64,000 bases of DNA. Source: Parasponia andersonii (taxonomy: Eukaryota; Streptophyta; Magnoliopsida; Rosales; Cannabaceae). The stretch is taken from NCBI GenBank assembly GCA_002914805.1, contig JXTB01000394.1:327639-391638 (forward strand), read 5' to 3'. A program made the position numbers and the translations under genes. Below are positions 61,383 to 64,000 of the stretch, one piece after another (the stretch's first letter is position 1; every line of letters starts with the position of its first letter). Under the pieces are notes generated by a model. It had not been told where the DNA came from, ran no database searches, and saw only the letters and a program-made list of their open reading frames with translations.

Positions 61383-64000
61383 TGATGGAAGTTGAGGAAG
61401 ACGAGCCAATGTTTTTGAATTTTGGATCTTTTTCAGTGAATTGGTGATTTTTTCCTTTTTTTTTTTAAAAAAAAAAAGTTTGCTAAGAAAGGAGCTGAGA
61501 TTGAAGAACATGTCAAAGATATTAATTACCTGTTTTTTAACTCTTTATTTATCTATCTTAGCTTTTTTTGATTGATGAGTTAGTAATGTTCATTCACGTT
61601 TCTATCTTTTTGAGGTTTTGGAATCTTCTTTCCCCGAGAAAAAGAAACAAAATAAATAAAAAAGATTTCTTCTTCAATTTCGGGTTGGCCTTTCCTTTTT
61701 CACTTTGACAAAAGACAGTGTGACCCACTACCTCAAGCTAAAAAGTGAAATTATAAGATAGCCTCCAAAAAAAAAACAAAAAGAAATGTTTTAAGATTTA
61801 AATTTTTTTAAATATATTTATTTGTTCTCTTTTTTTGTTTTGCTTTTGCATGAAATATTTATTTATTTTATAATTTTTTTCTAAATAAGTTTTAGTAATT
61901 ATATCTATTTATTACAAATTACAATAAAATACATACGTAATCTCCACCTCCACCTTAACTCGCCAGGGAATTCATACTCGAATTCAATAGTTTATGTGGT
62001 TACTACGGTGAATGCAACCACAAAACATAGACAAATCTTGGCCAAAAGTGGGAAACAATGCAAGTGCAAATACAACATTCTTGTTAGTTTATTGTTAAAT
62101 CTTTCATGGGATGTAGGAATAGATCTAGGCCATCTGGCCATGCATTAAAAAAAATAAAAAAAAAAGAAAAAGAAAAAGAGAGCATCTCTTAGGAGAGCAA
62201 AAGCAGTAAAATTATCAGAATTTTAAGGCATTTAAATATCTAAATGTTCCCTTTCTTTAAATTGCCTTTAGCTTTTTTTTTTTTTTGGCACACAACAAAA
62301 TCTCTTTCCTAAATCTCTTTTGGACCAACTTGTGTTACAGCTTTTTACACTTCGGAAAAGTATGAAGATGATGCGCCCTTTTTCTCTTGGACAGCATGCA
62401 CAACGGTCCCCCATCTGTATCATCATCAATGCATGGCTTAACAAAATTTACCAAACTCTGTCCTTAATTTACAAATATAAGGAAACTTTTTCCTCATAAA
62501 ATTAACTTACTTTAAAAAACAATAAAAAAAAAGTTCCTATTACCTTGTTGAGTGGAAATAAAAATGATATAAACAATAAGAATGGTGAGATCTTCTCAAG
62601 CAAAAATTTGACAAGGTATTCATTTTTCATTTTGTTTAAAAAAACAAAAAAACTGAAAACAAAAGTGTAACTAAATAGGCTCTAAATTTATATCACTTTT
62701 GTGCCTACTCGTTCTCAACAAGGTACTTAAAAAAACTGTATTTACAAGTGGACATAGGTACACAATACCATATAAAAAAATAGTTCTAAATTTGTAAATA
62801 AGATTTTTACCTTTGGCATCAGACAATACACCATGTCACACGACACATCATTGTAATGTTGTAAAATCAAATTTGTGTAGTTTTGTGTTGCTGGGCCCAT
62901 GAAAGTTGATATGAACTGATGTAGTGGGGAGAAGATGCTATCTACTGGGCCCAGTTGTAGAAGACATATCCAGTAAGTAAAGTATGGATGGACATTATCT
63001 GGCAAAGGCTAGGCCTAAGCTATGGTCTGACTTCTGAGTGACTTAAAAATTGGACTCGTTAAATGATAGTCCATTTCCAAGGGCCCACTAGATTCGAGAC
63101 CAAACCCCTCATTTAATGTGGCCCCACACGCAAGAAACGTAGCCCTCATGCCACAACCCATGTTGCTTCATGCTTGCAGTTGCCGGTTCAGCAAATTCGT
63201 ATCTGACTTCTTCTTTTTCTATTAGACTCTTATTTTATTTGATGTTTTTGAATTTTTTTTTTTTTTTTTTGAGGAGTACTATCTTTTGAACTCTCATGTC
63301 TCATTCTATGGGCGTTTTGGGTGAGGATGTTCACGTGCCAACATAGTTTGGATGTAGATTTATCTTTCTTGTCTCTGTTTTTTTTTTACAACAAAGAAAT
63401 GTTTGACATATGAACTCTGTTAGTCTCATAACTTCAAAAGCATGAGGTGTGATATCTTCTTGTATTATTTCTTCATATCATTATGAAAAATTTGTAACGG
63501 CTAAAAATAGACATAAATCTCACATTAAAAATGAACCACTGTAACTCTATGTGTTTATTTGATGTTATATGTTTTTGGTAGCAAAGAAATATTAGGCTAG
63601 GCATTTACAATATACCGAGAGTGAAAAAGAGAGTGTTTACACTCCTCTTTATTTTTTGGATTGAAAAATGAAAGTTGAAACTCAACCTTTTATTTTTAGG
63701 GGAAAATAATGAAGAAGGTATCTTGTGAATTCAATTTAAGAAAATGAAGAAAGTATCGGGTGAATTTAATTTGGTGACTCTTTGGCCACAACTGAACGTG
63801 AAGGTACTTTTTAAAAAATAAATAAAACGTTTAGGGATCCTTTAATCCACTAGAATGTTTTGGAAGTCAATATGTATACGACTATACGAGTCATTTGGTA
63901 AATATTAAAGGGAAATATAATAATGAAGTAACCACTTCATAATGGTGAAATGTTAAAGATGTCTATTTCATTTTTTTTTTATATATAGATAATTTGAAGA
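61383..64000. other. Upstream flank of receptor kinase
   Basis: 61383-61500 is the 5'UTR or proximal promoter, with a long A/T homopolymer near 61460-61480. The rest is AT-rich with T runs, for example near 62275 and 63255. Open frames are short and lack family features. No gene, RNA gene or transposon domain seen. Confidence 0.5.

Noticed and set aside
62742..63005. 87-codon minus-strand frame upstream of the receptor kinase
   Set aside because: No family similarity or gene structure; composition is typical of random AT-rich DNA.

Overview
The window is nuclear DNA from a eudicot plant. The genes are split by many short introns, intergenic DNA is very AT-rich with long A/T runs, and retrotransposon, Helitron and MITE debris lies between gene islands. 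The species cannot be fixed from the sequence. I found seven intact protein-coding genes and rebuilt each by hand from splice signals, keeping the reading frame across every junction. All introns are GT-AG except one GC-AG intron.

Layout. 1-1090 is a 542-bp tandem duplication. 1432-6608 (-) is RGS1, a seven-transmembrane regulator of G-protein signalling (456 aa). 8032-8623 (-) is a 74-aa NOI/RIN4-like protein. 9463-12806 (-) is a plastid-type CPBP/CAAX intramembrane protease, probably SCO4-like (301 aa). 15434-22418 (-) is a 1,877-aa tail-anchored coiled-coil protein of the TNO1 type, with an internal 76-aa tandem duplication. 22.7-37.1 kb is gene-poor. It holds a broken ULP1-protease-like coding remnant, a frameshifted Ty1/copia pol remnant, a possible RNase-H-like LINE fragment, and a cluster of related MITE-like elements set in TA microsatellites. 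37173-38599 (+) is a secreted GDSL esterase/lipase (422 aa). 39930-41546 (-) is an AIRP2-type RING E3 ligase (255 aa). 41.5-55.7 kb is a second gene-poor block dominated by a decayed autonomous Helitron: Rep/helicase at 48.4-53.1 kb, followed by an RPA70-like single-strand-binding gene at 53.2-55.3 kb. 55993-61382 (-) is an active-type malectin-like/LRR receptor kinase (932 aa, At1g67720-like). 61.4-64.0 kb is its upstream flank, with no gene seen.

The genes are independent transcription units with ordinary plant housekeeping, signalling and trafficking roles; nothing suggests an operon or metabolic cluster. By family knowledge, RGS1 (G-alpha regulation), AIRP2 (ABA signalling), the NOI protein (immunity-related membrane tethering) and the receptor kinase all act in plasma-membrane or stress signalling. 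Their proximity looks coincidental.

I did not find a clearly new biological system. The most informative oddities are the Helitron Rep/helicase plus RPA pair with a degraded Walker A motif, the GC-AG intron that separates the two catalytic glutamates of the CPBP protease, the internal duplication in the TNO1-like protein, and the three-element MITE cluster in TA microsatellites.
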